From Candidatus Sulfopaludibacter sp. SbA3 (GTDB lineage Bacteria > Acidobacteriota > Terriglobia > Bryobacterales > Bryobacteraceae), in the NCBI GenBank assembly GCA_945893365.1, contig CAMDED010000015.1, forward strand, positions 1-64,000: 64,000 nt of DNA, given 5' to 3'. Below the pieces are notes generated by a model. The model saw nothing but the letters and a program-made list of their open reading frames with translations. It was not told where the DNA came from and searched no databases. The position numbers were made by a program, and so were the translations under genes. Numbering within the stretch: position 1 is the stretch's first letter; the number at the start of each line of letters is the position of its first letter. Below, piece after piece: positions 1 through 7,836 of the stretch.

Positions 1-100
1 ACCACTCGGCCCAGAAATCCACCAGCACCGGCTCGGTGGATTGAAGAACTTCCGCGTCGAACGCGGCATCTGTAAAAGTCTGTGTATTGTCGCCTGCCAT
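1..100 (-). CDS. trxA: Thioredoxin, N-terminal fragment cut by the window edge
   Basis: The reverse strand opens with ATG at 98-100 and reads MAGDNTQTFTDAAFDAEV, then VLVDFWAEW at the window edge. That is the beta strand just before the thioredoxin active site; the CGPC motif itself lies outside the window. A purine-rich GAGAGGA ribosome binding site sits just upstream of the ATG. The gene follows glgA on the same strand with a 47-base gap, so they may be co-transcribed. Expected role is cytoplasmic dithiol-disulfide exchange. Only 33 codons are visible, so a thioredoxin-like paralogue cannot be excluded. Confidence 0.85.
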   Translation of the reverse strand, partial: MAGDNTQTFTDAAFDAEVLQSTEPVLVDFWAEW

Positions 101-147
101 TGATCGTCCTCTCAGGTTATTCGGATGCGCCGGCTAAGAAAAAGGAT

Positions 148-1566
148 TCACGCCCCTGGCCCTCGCGTCAGTTGGCCGTAGAGAGCGGAATAGCGGCTCG
201 CGGACGCCTGCCAGGAAAAATCCTCGCGCATACCCGCCAACATCATTTCCGTCCACGCCGCCTTGTTCTGAAAGGCGCCCATCGCCGCGTGAATCGCGCC
301 CAGCAAGGCCGGCCCCGAATATTCCTCGAACTTAAAACCGGTCCCTTCTCCGATGGTATCATCAAGACCTCCCGTGGCGCGAACAACGGGCACGGTTCCA
401 TACCGCAGGCTGTACATCTGGTTCAAGCCGCACGGCTCGTAGAGGCTCGGCATCAGGAACATGTCGGCTCCGGCTTCGATCTTGTGCGCCAGTTTGTTGT
501 CGTAGGCAATTCGAACGGCGATGCGCCCCGGATGCGCCAAGGCGAGCGCGCGGAACATCTCCTCGTACTGATCCTCGCCCGTCCCGAGCACGACCAGTGA
601 AGCGTCTCCCGCCGCGAGCGCCGGCGCGGCTTCTCCGAGAAGGTCAAAGCCCTTCTGCGAGGCAAAGCGGGAAACCCCGCCCAGTAGAGGACGGCTTACG
701 GCATCCTCCGGGAGCCCAAATTCGGCGATGAGGTCGCGCTTGCAGGCGAGTTTCCCGGAGAGGTCGCGCGCGCCGTAGTTGGCCGCGATCAGCGTGTCGG
801 TTTCGGGGTTCCACTCGGCGTAGTCCACGCCATTCAGAATGCCGGTCAGCGCGCCCGCCCGGTCGCGCAGGATGCCTTCGAGACCGAATCCCTGCTCCTT
901 CGTCTGAATTTCCTCCGCATACCGCCGGCTGACGGTGCTTAGCGCATCGCTGTAAACCAAGCCGGCCTTCATGCAGTTGACCCGTCCCCAGAACTCGACG
1001 CCGCCGGGATGGAAGACCGAACCGTCGAGACCCATCTCGGGAAGCGTCTCCTTTGGGAACAAGCCCTGATAACCCAGGTTGTGGATGGTGTACAGCGTCT
1101 TGACGCCGAAAAACGTGGGGTCGAGAGCGAACGAGGACCGCAAATAGGCGGGCAACAGGCCCGTCTGCCAGTCGTGGCAGTGAATGACGTCCGGGCGGAA
1201 GATCCAGCGGGCGATCGCGATGGCCGCGCGGCAAAGTGTGGAGAATCGGATGTGATTGTCGGGAAAATCGCCCTCGCCGTCGCCGTAAAGGCCGCCGTCG
1301 CGGGTGTAGAGCGCGGGACAGTTGACGAAGTAGAACGGAACTTCGCCGTCGAGCAGGTCGATCGAGGCGTCTCCCCGGCCCGGCAGCCTTTCGAGAACCT
1401 GGCGCGCCGTGCCGAGACGCGCCTCGGCGGAGCGGTAACGCGGCATTACGACCGCGACGCGGTGTCCCAAAGCGTTCAAGGCCTTGGGAAGCGCGCCCAG
1501 CACATCGGCGAGTCCGCCCGTCTTTGCGAACGGCCCCGCTTCGGAGGCGACCATCAAAATATTCAT
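148..1566 (-). CDS. glgA: Glycogen synthase (ADP-glucose type, GT5)
   Basis: The 472-residue protein has the length of bacterial glycogen synthases. It starts MNILMVASEAGPFAKTGG, with the K-T-G-G-L-A-D-V ADP-glucose-binding motif at residues 15-22. The C-terminal Rossmann half carries the MPSLYEPCGLNQ block and an ATGGLDDT block typical of GT5. It transfers glucose from ADP-glucose to the non-reducing end of alpha-1,4-glucan in the cytoplasm. It is divergent from the DinB gene across an 89-base gap and lies upstream of trxA. No other glycogen gene is in the window. The family call is firm. Confidence 0.97.
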   Translation of the reverse strand: MNILMVASEAGPFAKTGGLADVLGALPKALNALGHRVAVVMPRYRSAEARLGTARQVLERLPGRGDASIDLLDGEVPFYFVNCPALYTRDGGLYGDGEGDFPDNHIRFSTLCRAAIAIARWIFRPDVIHCHDWQTGLLPAYLRSSFALDPTFFGVKTLYTIHNLGYQGLFPKETLPEMGLDGSVFHPGGVEFWGRVNCMKAGLVYSDALSTVSRRYAEEIQTKEQGFGLEGILRDRAGALTGILNGVDYAEWNPETDTLIAANYGARDLSGKLACKRDLIAEFGLPEDAVSRPLLGGVSRFASQKGFDLLGEAAPALAAGDASLVVLGTGEDQYEEMFRALALAHPGRIAVRIAYDNKLAHKIEAGADMFLMPSLYEPCGLNQMYSLRYGTVPVVRATGGLDDTIGEGTGFKFEEYSGPALLGAIHAAMGAFQNKAAWTEMMLAGMREDFSWQASASRYSALYGQLTRGPGA

Positions 1567-1655
1567 GGGGTGCCTCTAGTTTCACCCAACCAAGCCGGGA
1601 ACGCAAAGCCGCGAAGCGAGCGCGGCCCTGCCAAAGGTCGTAAAATCGGTAGGCC

Positions 1656-2225
1656 ATGACCTATTCCGATTCTGCAATTCCGGACGTGAAAATCCCCGCG
1701 GCTCACGCCTCCGGCTATCAGCACGCAATTGACATCTATGCGGGCGAAACCAACAAGACCGTTTCGGTTTGGCGGCAGTTGAAGGATGCGGATCTTACCT
1801 ACCGTCCGCACGCGAAGTCGAGCTCGGTTCAGGAAATTTTCAAGCATCAGCTTCTCTCGGAGCGGCGCTTCTTCGGAGAGTTCCTGGGTACGCCCGAACC
1901 TCCGCCTGGCGCTGTGTTGCCGGCCGAAATCTCCGTGGACTCCGCCTGCCTGCGCCTTGTCGAGCTCGCGTTGCCCCGTCTCGAGTTCCTGGCCGCGCGG
2001 ACATCGGAGTGGTGGCTCGAACCAGTGCCGTTTTTTGGCGTGCAACGTACGAGGATCTGGGTTTTCTGGCGGCGCGTCCTGCACAGCGCGCATCACAGGA
2101 CGCAGCTTTCGGTCTATCTGCGGCTACTGGACAAGCCGGTACCGTCCATCTACGGTCCCACGGCGGACGTCACCTGGACGGGCGCGACGCCCACGAATTC
2201 GGTCGAAGCCGCCGGGAGACGGTAG
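1656..2225 (+). CDS. DinB/YfiT-family metal-binding helical-bundle protein
   Basis: This is a 189-residue protein of the DinB four-helix-bundle type. The putative metal ligands are visible: His64 in IFKHQLLSE and an H-x-x-x-H pair at His143 and His147 in HSAHHRTQL. Aromatic and arginine-rich helices surround them (SEWW, IWVFWRR). The family includes mycothiol- or bacillithiol-dependent transferases and uncharacterised stress proteins, so no substrate can be assigned. It is divergent from glgA. The ATG follows a GGTAGG that could act as ribosome binding site. There is no signal peptide, so it is probably cytoplasmic. Confidence 0.85.
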   Translation: MTYSDSAIPDVKIPAAHASGYQHAIDIYAGETNKTVSVWRQLKDADLTYRPHAKSSSVQEIFKHQLLSERRFFGEFLGTPEPPPGAVLPAEISVDSACLRLVELALPRLEFLAARTSEWWLEPVPFFGVQRTRIWVFWRRVLHSAHHRTQLSVYLRLLDKPVPSIYGPTADVTWTGATPTNSVEAAGRR

Positions 2226-2474
2226 CGTGTCAGAACGCATACCGTACTCCAAACTGGATGACCCGATACCTATTACAATAGGCTTGTTTCAAAGCCGAGC
2301 GCGGCTGGGTATTCCCCTAAGGTCGCGCTCGGTTGCGAGTTGGCCTTTAGGGCCTAGAAGACGGATAATCCAGGGTCAATCGCAGCTTTCCGATTACAAA
2401 GCCGATCTTGAATCTTCCTGGCATCCGTTGGTATATGAATTTCATGGGAAGCACTCCTTCTCTGTGAGGGTTGA

Positions 2475-2524
2475 CCCCGCGACTCGCTCGCCGTCTACAC
2501 AACTGGAGCGAGCTGCGGGGTTTT
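2475..2524 (+). terminator. Terminator-like hairpin with trailing T run
   Basis: CCCCGC (2475-2480) pairs with GCGGGG (2515-2520). After a 2x2 internal mismatch, CTCGCTC (2483-2489) pairs with GAGCGAG (2506-2512) around a 16-base loop. On the plus strand the stem is followed directly by TTTT, as in an intrinsic terminator. It lies about 250 bases after the DinB stop, so it could end that transcript or an unannotated small RNA. On the minus strand no T run follows. Confidence 0.5.
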
Positions 2525-2545
2525 CTGCCACCGTTGGCAGAAAAC
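2520..2545. repeat. Perfect 10-bp inverted repeat (stem-loop)
   Basis: GTTTTCTGCC (2520-2529) and GGCAGAAAAC (2536-2545) are perfect reverse complements around a 6-base loop. The repeat abuts the larger hairpin at 2475-2520 and lies 22 bases past the stop of the minus-strand gene ending at 2568. It may help form the 3' end of that mRNA. The runs of T and A are at the base of the stem rather than after it, so it is not a textbook terminator. Confidence 0.55.
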
Positions 2546-2567
2546 TTGATAATTTCCTGAAGCCGCT

Positions 2568-2978
2568 CTATTCGAGAAGCGCCCAACCATTTGGCGTTTT
2601 TAAGAAAACCTCATTTGCTCTGTGCATGGCGGAATACAAACGACCCTTATCTTTCTTGTCATCGCCGGAAGCCTTCCAGCTCTTGACCGCACGGGCATGA
2701 GGCAGCATTGCCTCAAGCATCATCGGGCCGCCATTGCGCAGTAATATCTGTCTGGCTACATCTGCGGTGGCATTTGCCGAGGGGTTCGAAGGCCGCATGA
2801 TCGCTTCCACGCCAGAGATGGAAACAGCCACAGATACGGACTTCTCGGCGGCAATCGGTTCTGCCAGCCCGTCGAGGGCTTTGAGGTAAGCGTCTAGACG
2901 CTTGCGTTCAACATCCAACTCCGATATACGCTCGGCAACTTGCGACCTTGTTGGAGGAGCATCGCCTGACCATTTCAT
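2568..2978 (-). CDS. Small protein with coiled-coil start and winged-helix-like (HARE-HTH-like) end
   Basis: I chose the ATG at 2976-2978 (136 residues) over the upstream GTG at 3026, because a strong promoter and a palindrome occupy the DNA between them. Residues about 10-40 form a charged helix (RISELDVERKRLDAYLKAL), probably a short coiled coil. The C-terminal 70 residues (ARQILLRNGGPMMLEAMLPHA to LKTPNGWALLE) have the look of a small winged helix of the HARE-HTH kind, ending in a sheet like KTPNGWALLE. It may be a DNA-binding autoregulator. The promoter predicts a transcript starting at or within a base or so of the ATG. Function is not known. Confidence 0.75.
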   Translation of the reverse strand: MKWSGDAPPTRSQVAERISELDVERKRLDAYLKALDGLAEPIAAEKSVSVAVSISGVEAIMRPSNPSANATADVARQILLRNGGPMMLEAMLPHARAVKSWKASGDDKKDKGRLYSAMHRANEVFLKTPNGWALLE

Positions 2979-2984
2979 GCTAGA

Positions 2985-3013
2985 AGTATAGCCGGTGTCT
3001 CGATTGGTGTCAA
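2985..3013 (-). promoter_or_regulatory. Near-consensus sigma-70 promoter, leaderless geometry
   Basis: On the minus strand TTGACA (3008-3013) is followed by a 17-base spacer (2991-3007) and TATACT (2985-2990). Only six bases separate the -10 box from the ATG at 2978, so the start of transcription should fall on or beside the first base of the start codon. The -35 box lies inside the palindrome at 3006-3027. Confidence 0.8.
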
Positions 3014-3027
3014 GATATCTTGACACC
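3006..3027. promoter_or_regulatory. 22-bp perfect palindrome over the -35 box, likely operator
   Basis: The half-site GGTGTCAAGAT is followed at once by its exact reverse complement ATCTTGACACC, giving a 22-base perfect palindrome. It covers the -35 hexamer of the promoter at 2985-3013, where a dimeric repressor would block RNA polymerase. The adjacent winged-helix-like protein is the obvious candidate repressor; that link is inference. Confidence 0.7.
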
Positions 3028-3062
3028 CCCTAGTAGACTTCTACGGGGCCCTGTGATGTTTC

Positions 3063-3308
3063 TTGGAACGCCTCGATCGCTCGGCGGCATCCTGTGGGAT
3101 CATAAAGCCTGTGAAGCGCAAGCCCGAATATCTCGCTGATCGAGGGAGTCGAAATGGGGTCGGCATGGAGCGTGTTTGCTGCCCGATCCTGACATTCGAA
3201 CGTGAAGCAGCCGACGGCGAGACGGACTTGTGGCTCACGCTCAGGGGCGCAATCGGCGCAAAAGCATTCCTTGAGGCCGAGTTTACGATTCGCCAGTCAA
3301 ACAAATGA
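3063..3308 (+). CDS. Doubtful 81-codon ORF
   Basis: An open frame with a TTG start and no good ribosome binding site encodes 81 residues. The last 45 residues (from MERVCCPILTFER to AEFTIRQSNK) have protein-like composition, but no family is recognised. A competing reverse ORF spans 3041-3304. It may be a fragment of an older gene in this small accessory stretch, or not a gene at all. Confidence 0.25.
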   Translation: MERLDRSAASCGIIKPVKRKPEYLADRGSRNGVGMERVCCPILTFEREAADGETDLWLTLRGAIGAKAFLEAEFTIRQSNK

Positions 3309-3314
3309 CGCTGG

Positions 3315-3743
3315 TCACACAGCTTCCCACGGGTTAAAGATCGTAACCGCCAAGCTTTCGTAGTCCCTTATATTGCGCGTCACCAAGGTAAGCCCATGCT
3401 CCAATGCTGTGGCCGCGATCAAGCCATCGGCCATGCTGAGTGGATGGCCCACGACCTGCCGCTGTCCGCTCAGTACGCCCCACCGCTCGGCGATGGCCTG
3501 GGTCACTTGTAGTATGCGGCCCGCGAATAACGGCATGAGTTCACTCCCCAGCCAATCCTGAAGCTGGGAGCGGCGCTTGCTTTCGGGCAGAATCGTCAAC
3601 CCCTTGCGTAGTTCGCCTATCGTGACAACGCTCAGATGAAGTGCAACGTCGTCCTGTACACGAACCCAGGCATCGACCCGAGGGTCTGGGCGGGCGCGAA
3701 TGATCTCTGAGGGAATATTCGTGTCGAGCAGAAAAACGCTCAT
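3315..3743 (-). CDS. vapC: PIN-domain toxin VapC (FitB-like)
   Basis: This 142-residue PIN-domain protein shows the acidic RNase active site: Asp7 in LLDTN, Glu44 in TIGE, Asp106 in SMADGLIAATA and Asp127 after VTRN. Length and motif spacing match VapC/FitB toxins, which cleave RNA (often tRNA) when their antitoxin is lost. It starts within the last four bases of vapB (ATGA overlap), the usual antitoxin-first order. All catalytic acids are present, so it is probably active. Confidence 0.93.
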   Translation of the reverse strand: MSVFLLDTNIPSEIIRARPDPRVDAWVRVQDDVALHLSVVTIGELRKGLTILPESKRRSQLQDWLGSELMPLFAGRILQVTQAIAERWGVLSGQRQVVGHPLSMADGLIAATALEHGLTLVTRNIRDYESLAVTIFNPWEAV

Positions 3744-3979
3744 AGATCGACGTCACGGCCAGGGGAAGGATCGCGGCTGAAATCCACGTCATCCGCCAAA
3801 CCTCTCACTTTGGCGCATACGTCGGCCAACGTACGTCTGGGAATGGCCTCACCAGGCAGCGCGGGCGCGTTCTGCTCGGCAAGTTCGAGTAACCACCGGT
3901 CAACCGTTAGTCCGCGGGCCTGCGCCTGCTTCTGAAAGCGGGCGGCACGGTCTTCAGAGATTTCGATAGTTACGTTCAT
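3740..3979 (-). CDS. vapB: VapB-type antitoxin
   Basis: This 79-residue protein begins with a short strand and helices (MNVTIEISEDRAARFQKQA, then GLTVDRWLLELAEQ) that fit a ribbon-helix-helix DNA-binding domain. A flexible acidic tail (LADDVDFSRDPSPG) could wrap the toxin. It overlaps vapC by ATGA. It should neutralise VapC and repress the pair through the palindromic promoter upstream. The exact VapB subfamily cannot be told by eye. Confidence 0.85.
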   Translation of the reverse strand: MNVTIEISEDRAARFQKQAQARGLTVDRWLLELAEQNAPALPGEAIPRRTLADVCAKVRGLADDVDFSRDPSPGRDVDL

Positions 3980-4004
3980 CGCTCTGCAACGCCTCTCCTT
4001 CTAC

Positions 4005-4033
4005 AATATCGGATATACGCATCGCTGTCACAA
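4005..4033 (-). promoter_or_regulatory. Putative vapBC promoter with operator palindrome
   Basis: On the minus strand TTGTGA (4028-4033), 17 bases and GATATT (4005-4010) make a modest sigma-70 promoter. The -10 end coincides with the palindrome ATATC-G-GATAT (4006-4016), a plausible RHS-antitoxin operator. A GGAGAGG lies about 12 bases before the vapB ATG. Confidence 0.4.
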
Positions 4034-4152
4034 AAAGTCAGGTTCATCCTCTGCCGCTCCCTCAAGGAGTAGGCGTTCCGGTATCGGCGGAACCAGAAAG
4101 TCCAGAAGCGTGAGCGGTCGAAGAACGGAGGATTTCTCGGGCTTGGCTCAGA

Positions 4153-5439
4153 TCATGCGGGGCTGGGAGTGCTGCCCCTCGCATCCTTAAAATACCGGTC
4201 CGGCAACAACCAGTAAATAATCCCCGCCGAAAGCGGATGCACCAGCCCCGCCAACAGGAAAATGGGCGCGTAGGAGAAATTCTGCACGACCCAGCCCGTG
4301 CCGAGGTTCGCAAGCATGCCTCCCACCGCGCCGCCCATACCCGAAAATCCTGTCGCCGTGCCCATTTCCTGGCCCCGGAAAAGGTCGGTCGGGAGCGTTT
4401 GCAGATTCGAAACCCAGACAGCGTGCCCAAACGTCGCGAAGCACGTCGCTGCAATCGCCAGCGCCGCGGTCGGGACGAGCGGCGCCAGAATAGCAACCGG
4501 CATGCAGCAGGCGCCCATCAACATTAAGAACTTTCGCGCGCGCGGAATACTCCAGCCTTTCTCGATCAGACGGCCGGAGAGATAACCCCCGAGCACGTAG
4601 CCGACGTCTCCGAAAATGAACGGCACCCAGGCATACTTGCCAACCATCGCCAAATCGAACCCTCGCTCCTTGCGAAGGTATTCGGGCAGCCAGAAAATGA
4701 TGAAGTAAATGACCGGATCGGTGAAGAACCGCGCGACGATCAGACTGTAACAGCCTCGGTGCGTGATCACTTCGGTCCATTTGACCGCACCACGGCGCGC
4801 AGGCACAGTCTCTTCGGGCGGACGCACGTGATCCTTGATCTCCGCGTATTCCTTGGCGCTCAGCCAGCGGTTCCGGTGCGGCGGCTGATAGAGAACCAGC
4901 CACGCGGCTAACCAGACGAAGCCAATCGCGCCCGTGAACAGGAACGAAAACCGCCAACCGTAGTACAGCGTGAGAAACGCGACGACCGGGGGCGCAATCG
5001 ACGAGCCGACCGACGACCCTGCGTTGAAGATGCCGACTCCAAGCGCCCGGCGGTTGGCGGGGAACCATTCCGCTACGGCCTTGGCGGCGGCCGGCCAATT
5101 GCCAGGCTCGCCGAGACCGAGCAGAAAACGGCAACCCATGAGCGACCACTTTCCAACGGCCGCCGCGTGCAGCATCGCCGCGGCCGACCACGTGAAGATG
5201 AATAGGGCGAATCCGCGCCGGGTGCCGAGCCGGTCCACAAGGTAACCGGAACCCGCGTACATGATGGCATAGGCAAACAGGAAGGCCGTCACCACATGCG
5301 AGTAGTCCTGCTCGGTCATGTTGAATTCGACCCTCAGATCGCGGGAGACGATCGAAAGGGCAAGCCTGTCGGCATAATTGATCGCCGTGGCGGCAAACAG
5401 CATGCCGGCGACGATCCACTGCAGTTTCGGGATCTTCAT
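4153..5439 (-). CDS. MFS transporter, ACS family (hexuronate/glucarate-type)
   Basis: The 428-residue protein has the hydrophobic pattern of a 12-helix major facilitator. The N half carries GSGYLVDRLGTRRGF, the loop 2-3 signature, and GLGEPGNWPAAAKAVAEWFP, which is typical of the anion:cation symporter family (ExuT, GudP). Such proteins import sugar acids with protons across the inner membrane. Starting at residue 1 places the first helix at about residues 8-30. It follows the YhhQ gene on the same strand with a 21-base gap. The substrate is not visible from sequence; hexuronate or aldarate is a family-based guess. Confidence 0.9.
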   Translation of the reverse strand: MKIPKLQWIVAGMLFAATAINYADRLALSIVSRDLRVEFNMTEQDYSHVVTAFLFAYAIMYAGSGYLVDRLGTRRGFALFIFTWSAAAMLHAAAVGKWSLMGCRFLLGLGEPGNWPAAAKAVAEWFPANRRALGVGIFNAGSSVGSSIAPPVVAFLTLYYGWRFSFLFTGAIGFVWLAAWLVLYQPPHRNRWLSAKEYAEIKDHVRPPEETVPARRGAVKWTEVITHRGCYSLIVARFFTDPVIYFIIFWLPEYLRKERGFDLAMVGKYAWVPFIFGDVGYVLGGYLSGRLIEKGWSIPRARKFLMLMGACCMPVAILAPLVPTAALAIAATCFATFGHAVWVSNLQTLPTDLFRGQEMGTATGFSGMGGAVGGMLANLGTGWVVQNFSYAPIFLLAGLVHPLSAGIIYWLLPDRYFKDARGSTPSPA

Positions 5440-5460
5440 AGTGGGGCTAATCCGTCGAAG

Positions 5461-6186
5461 TTAGAGTTCGCTGCCGCCGCCCTTGAAGGGATTGAATTCG
5501 GTCGCGTAATCGTACACGTCCACGCCTTCCTTGCGTTTGAGGAAATTGACGATGAGGTATGTGACCGGCGTGGCGGCGGCTTCGTAGGCAACCTTGGCGA
5601 GATAGCCGGAGAGAATCAGATTGCCGATCAGCGCGGCGCTAAGCGTGCCTCCGAAGGCGAGGACCATCACAATGGTTGTGTCCACGAACTGGCCCACGGC
5701 GGTCGAGCCGATCGTACGCATCCATAGACGCTTGCCGTTCGTGAGGACTTTCATCTTGGCGAGGACGAACGAATTCGCGAACTCACCAGCCCAGTACGCA
5801 ATGAGGCTCGCGCCCACCAGGCGCGGCACGAAGTTGAATACCGTGGCGAAAGCTCTCTGGTCTTCCCAGCCCGGGGCCGCCGGCAGCGCCACCGATACAA
5901 GGCCCATGAGGGCGAGCAGGCCGGAGGCGAAGAAGCCGATCCAGATGGCGCGGCGCGATGCTCCGTAGCCATAAACTTCCGTAAACACGTCGCCGAAGAT
6001 GTACGCAATGGGGAACAGAAGCTGCGCTCCGCTAACCCGAAACGGGCCGATGGCGACAATCTTCGGGGCGATCAGATTCGAGACGAGCAGAACGACGACA
6101 AAGGCGTGGACCAGGAGGTCGTAGTAGTGGAAGCGCCGCCAATCCGGCGCGGCGACGTGGGGAGCTATCTCGGAGGTGAGTGACAT
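5461..6186 (-). CDS. yhhQ: Queuosine precursor transporter, YhhQ/DUF165 family
   Basis: This 241-residue membrane protein has about six hydrophobic helices and the family-typical blocks LVSNLIAPK, PIAYIFGDVFTEVYGY and VGQFVDTTIVMV. Members import queuosine precursors such as preQ0 or preQ1 through the inner membrane. It begins three bases after the stop of the glycosyltransferase gene upstream on the minus strand. That may place it in the same transcript, although the functions are unrelated. Length matches the family. Confidence 0.93.
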   Translation of the reverse strand: MSLTSEIAPHVAAPDWRRFHYYDLLVHAFVVVLLVSNLIAPKIVAIGPFRVSGAQLLFPIAYIFGDVFTEVYGYGASRRAIWIGFFASGLLALMGLVSVALPAAPGWEDQRAFATVFNFVPRLVGASLIAYWAGEFANSFVLAKMKVLTNGKRLWMRTIGSTAVGQFVDTTIVMVLAFGGTLSAALIGNLILSGYLAKVAYEAAATPVTYLIVNFLKRKEGVDVYDYATEFNPFKGGGSEL

Positions 6187-6189
6187 GTA

Positions 6190-7836
6190 TCACTCGATTG
6201 TAGTTCCAGATTCGAGTTCGCGATAGAGCGCCCGCTGCTTTTCACCCAGGCGCGTCCAGCCGAACCGGTCCCGGGCGTATTGCCGGGCGGCATGGGCCAT
6301 TTTGAGACGGGCTCCGCGGTCTTCCGCCAGACGGACGACGGCGTCGCAAAAAGCCTCCGACGCATCGGCAATCATGACCGTAATCCCCGCTTCGAGGCCC
6401 AGTCCGGCGCATCCGCAAGAAGTCGAAACTACGGCGCGCTGCATCGCGATCGCTTCGAGGACCTTCAGATTCGTGCCGGCCGAAACGGTGGTTGGAACCA
6501 CGACGAGGTTCGCCTCTTCATAGAACGGCAGCATGTCGCCGACGAATCCGTGGATGCGGATTCGGGAGTCTTGAGACACATCGAGCGCGGCTTCCCGCAA
6601 GTACCGCTCATGTTCGGGACCCCCGACCGCCGTGAACGTCATTTCCGGGAAACGCGCCCGCAACTCGGGCCACACTTCGCTCACGAAAAAGCGGAACGCG
6701 GAGAGATTCGGGAAATGGCGGAACGAACCTACGAAGAGGAGATTCATTCCAGGCGGCTCGGCCTCAGGAGTGGGGCGATCGAAATCCGCGCCGTTCTCAA
6801 TGACGCGGATCGCCGCCTCACCCACGGCGCCTCCAAGCAGCTCCGCGTCCTTCGAAGACATGACGACCACGCGGCGGAATCGCTTCACCACCCGTTGCTC
6901 AAACCGGCGCCAGCGGAAATAATCCCACCACGAAGAAAGCCTCCGCTCGCGGGCGTGCATTTGTGCATACAGATCGAAGGTGATGTCGTGCTCCACAAGA
7001 ATGCCGCCGCCGTAGCCGGCGAGCTGTGTGTATTCCACCTGAAGCAAGTCGACCGGATGCTCACGGAGCGCCCTGCGCATCGCCGGACAGGTGAACTCGG
7101 CAACTTCAGGCGGACGGAGTGTGCTCCAGCGCGGCTTGCGGTACAGAGGCTTCTCCACCAGCACAACTTTCGAACAGAAGGGGAGCAGGCGCTTGTAATC
7201 GTCCTCGGACTGATTCTCCGTGAACGAGAAAAGCAGGATGTCGAAGTTCCGCGCCGTTTCGCGGATCAGGTGGAACATTCGCACCGCGCCCCCGTGCGAC
7301 AAAGGAAACGGAAAGTAGGGCGTAAGAATACCGACGGTGCGCCGTAGCGGCGATGGCGCACGGCCCTCGATCACGCGCGTTTCGCCGCCGTTCAGGGATC
7401 GCGACCAGGGGCGGAGAAAGATGCGGTCGAAAGGCACTCCCCGCAAGAACAGCCATGAAGCCATCCAGCATTCCAGGCGCAGATGATAGCGCTCCAGGCG
7501 AGTGTTAAACGCGAGGATCCTGAACGGCGCGAGCAGGAAGGCGGCGCGCCGCAGCGGATGGGGATCGGCGGTGAAGAGCACGGGCGCGAGTCCAATACGC
7601 AGCGAACGGAATGCGCGGCGCAACTCGCGGAGATTGGCGGCTTGAATGACAACCGCGCCCGAAACTTCCCGAGCCTCCGTTGAAACCACGAAGTGACGCC
7701 GGCCGGGCTCGAGCCGTCGTATCTCCTCCACCATGCGGGCTGCCAGGGTGTCGGGGCCGCTCCAAAAGCTGACGACGACCGCCTCAGGGTCCTTTCCGAG
7801 CAAGCGGAACCAGGCTGCCTTGAGGCGGCTTTTCAA
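6190..7836 (-). CDS. GT4 glycosyltransferase with extra N-terminal domain
   Basis: The 548-residue protein has about 165 residues of unfamiliar N-terminal sequence (PVLFTADPHPLRRAAF and following). A GT-B fold then begins at GILTPYFPFPLSHGGAVRM. The C-terminal GT4 half shows NLLFVGSFRHFPN, AVGGPEH, a flexible PTTVSAGTNLKVLEA block and STSCGCAGLG, the nucleotide-sugar-binding region. It is likely cytoplasmic and acts on a membrane-linked or surface glycan. It overlaps the 912-residue glycosyltransferase upstream by ATGA, and their GT4 halves are clearly related, so they probably work in one pathway. Donor and acceptor are unknown. Confidence 0.88.
   Translation of the reverse strand: MKSRLKAAWFRLLGKDPEAVVVSFWSGPDTLAARMVEEIRRLEPGRRHFVVSTEAREVSGAVVIQAANLRELRRAFRSLRIGLAPVLFTADPHPLRRAAFLLAPFRILAFNTRLERYHLRLECWMASWLFLRGVPFDRIFLRPWSRSLNGGETRVIEGRAPSPLRRTVGILTPYFPFPLSHGGAVRMFHLIRETARNFDILLFSFTENQSEDDYKRLLPFCSKVVLVEKPLYRKPRWSTLRPPEVAEFTCPAMRRALREHPVDLLQVEYTQLAGYGGGILVEHDITFDLYAQMHARERRLSSWWDYFRWRRFEQRVVKRFRRVVVMSSKDAELLGGAVGEAAIRVIENGADFDRPTPEAEPPGMNLLFVGSFRHFPNLSAFRFFVSEVWPELRARFPEMTFTAVGGPEHERYLREAALDVSQDSRIRIHGFVGDMLPFYEEANLVVVPTTVSAGTNLKVLEAIAMQRAVVSTSCGCAGLGLEAGITVMIADASEAFCDAVVRLAEDRGARLKMAHAARQYARDRFGWTRLGEKQRALYRELESGTTIE

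Larger units (their letters stand above)
2226..2567. other. Non-coding stretch with two adjacent stem-loops
   Basis: No convincing gene lies in these 342 bases; a 79-codon reverse ORF at 2347-2586 has no recognisable domain. The stretch looks more AT-rich than its neighbours. It ends in two back-to-back inverted repeats (annotated separately) just downstream of the reverse-strand gene that stops at 2568. Confidence 0.6.

Noticed and set aside
3041-3304. 87-codon reverse ORF over the doubtful ORF at 3063
   Set aside because: TTG start, no ribosome binding site and unlikely composition; neither strand is convincing here.
6280-7347. 355-codon forward ORF over the smaller glycosyltransferase
   Set aside because: Lies fully antisense to a GT4 gene with intact motifs; no homology features.
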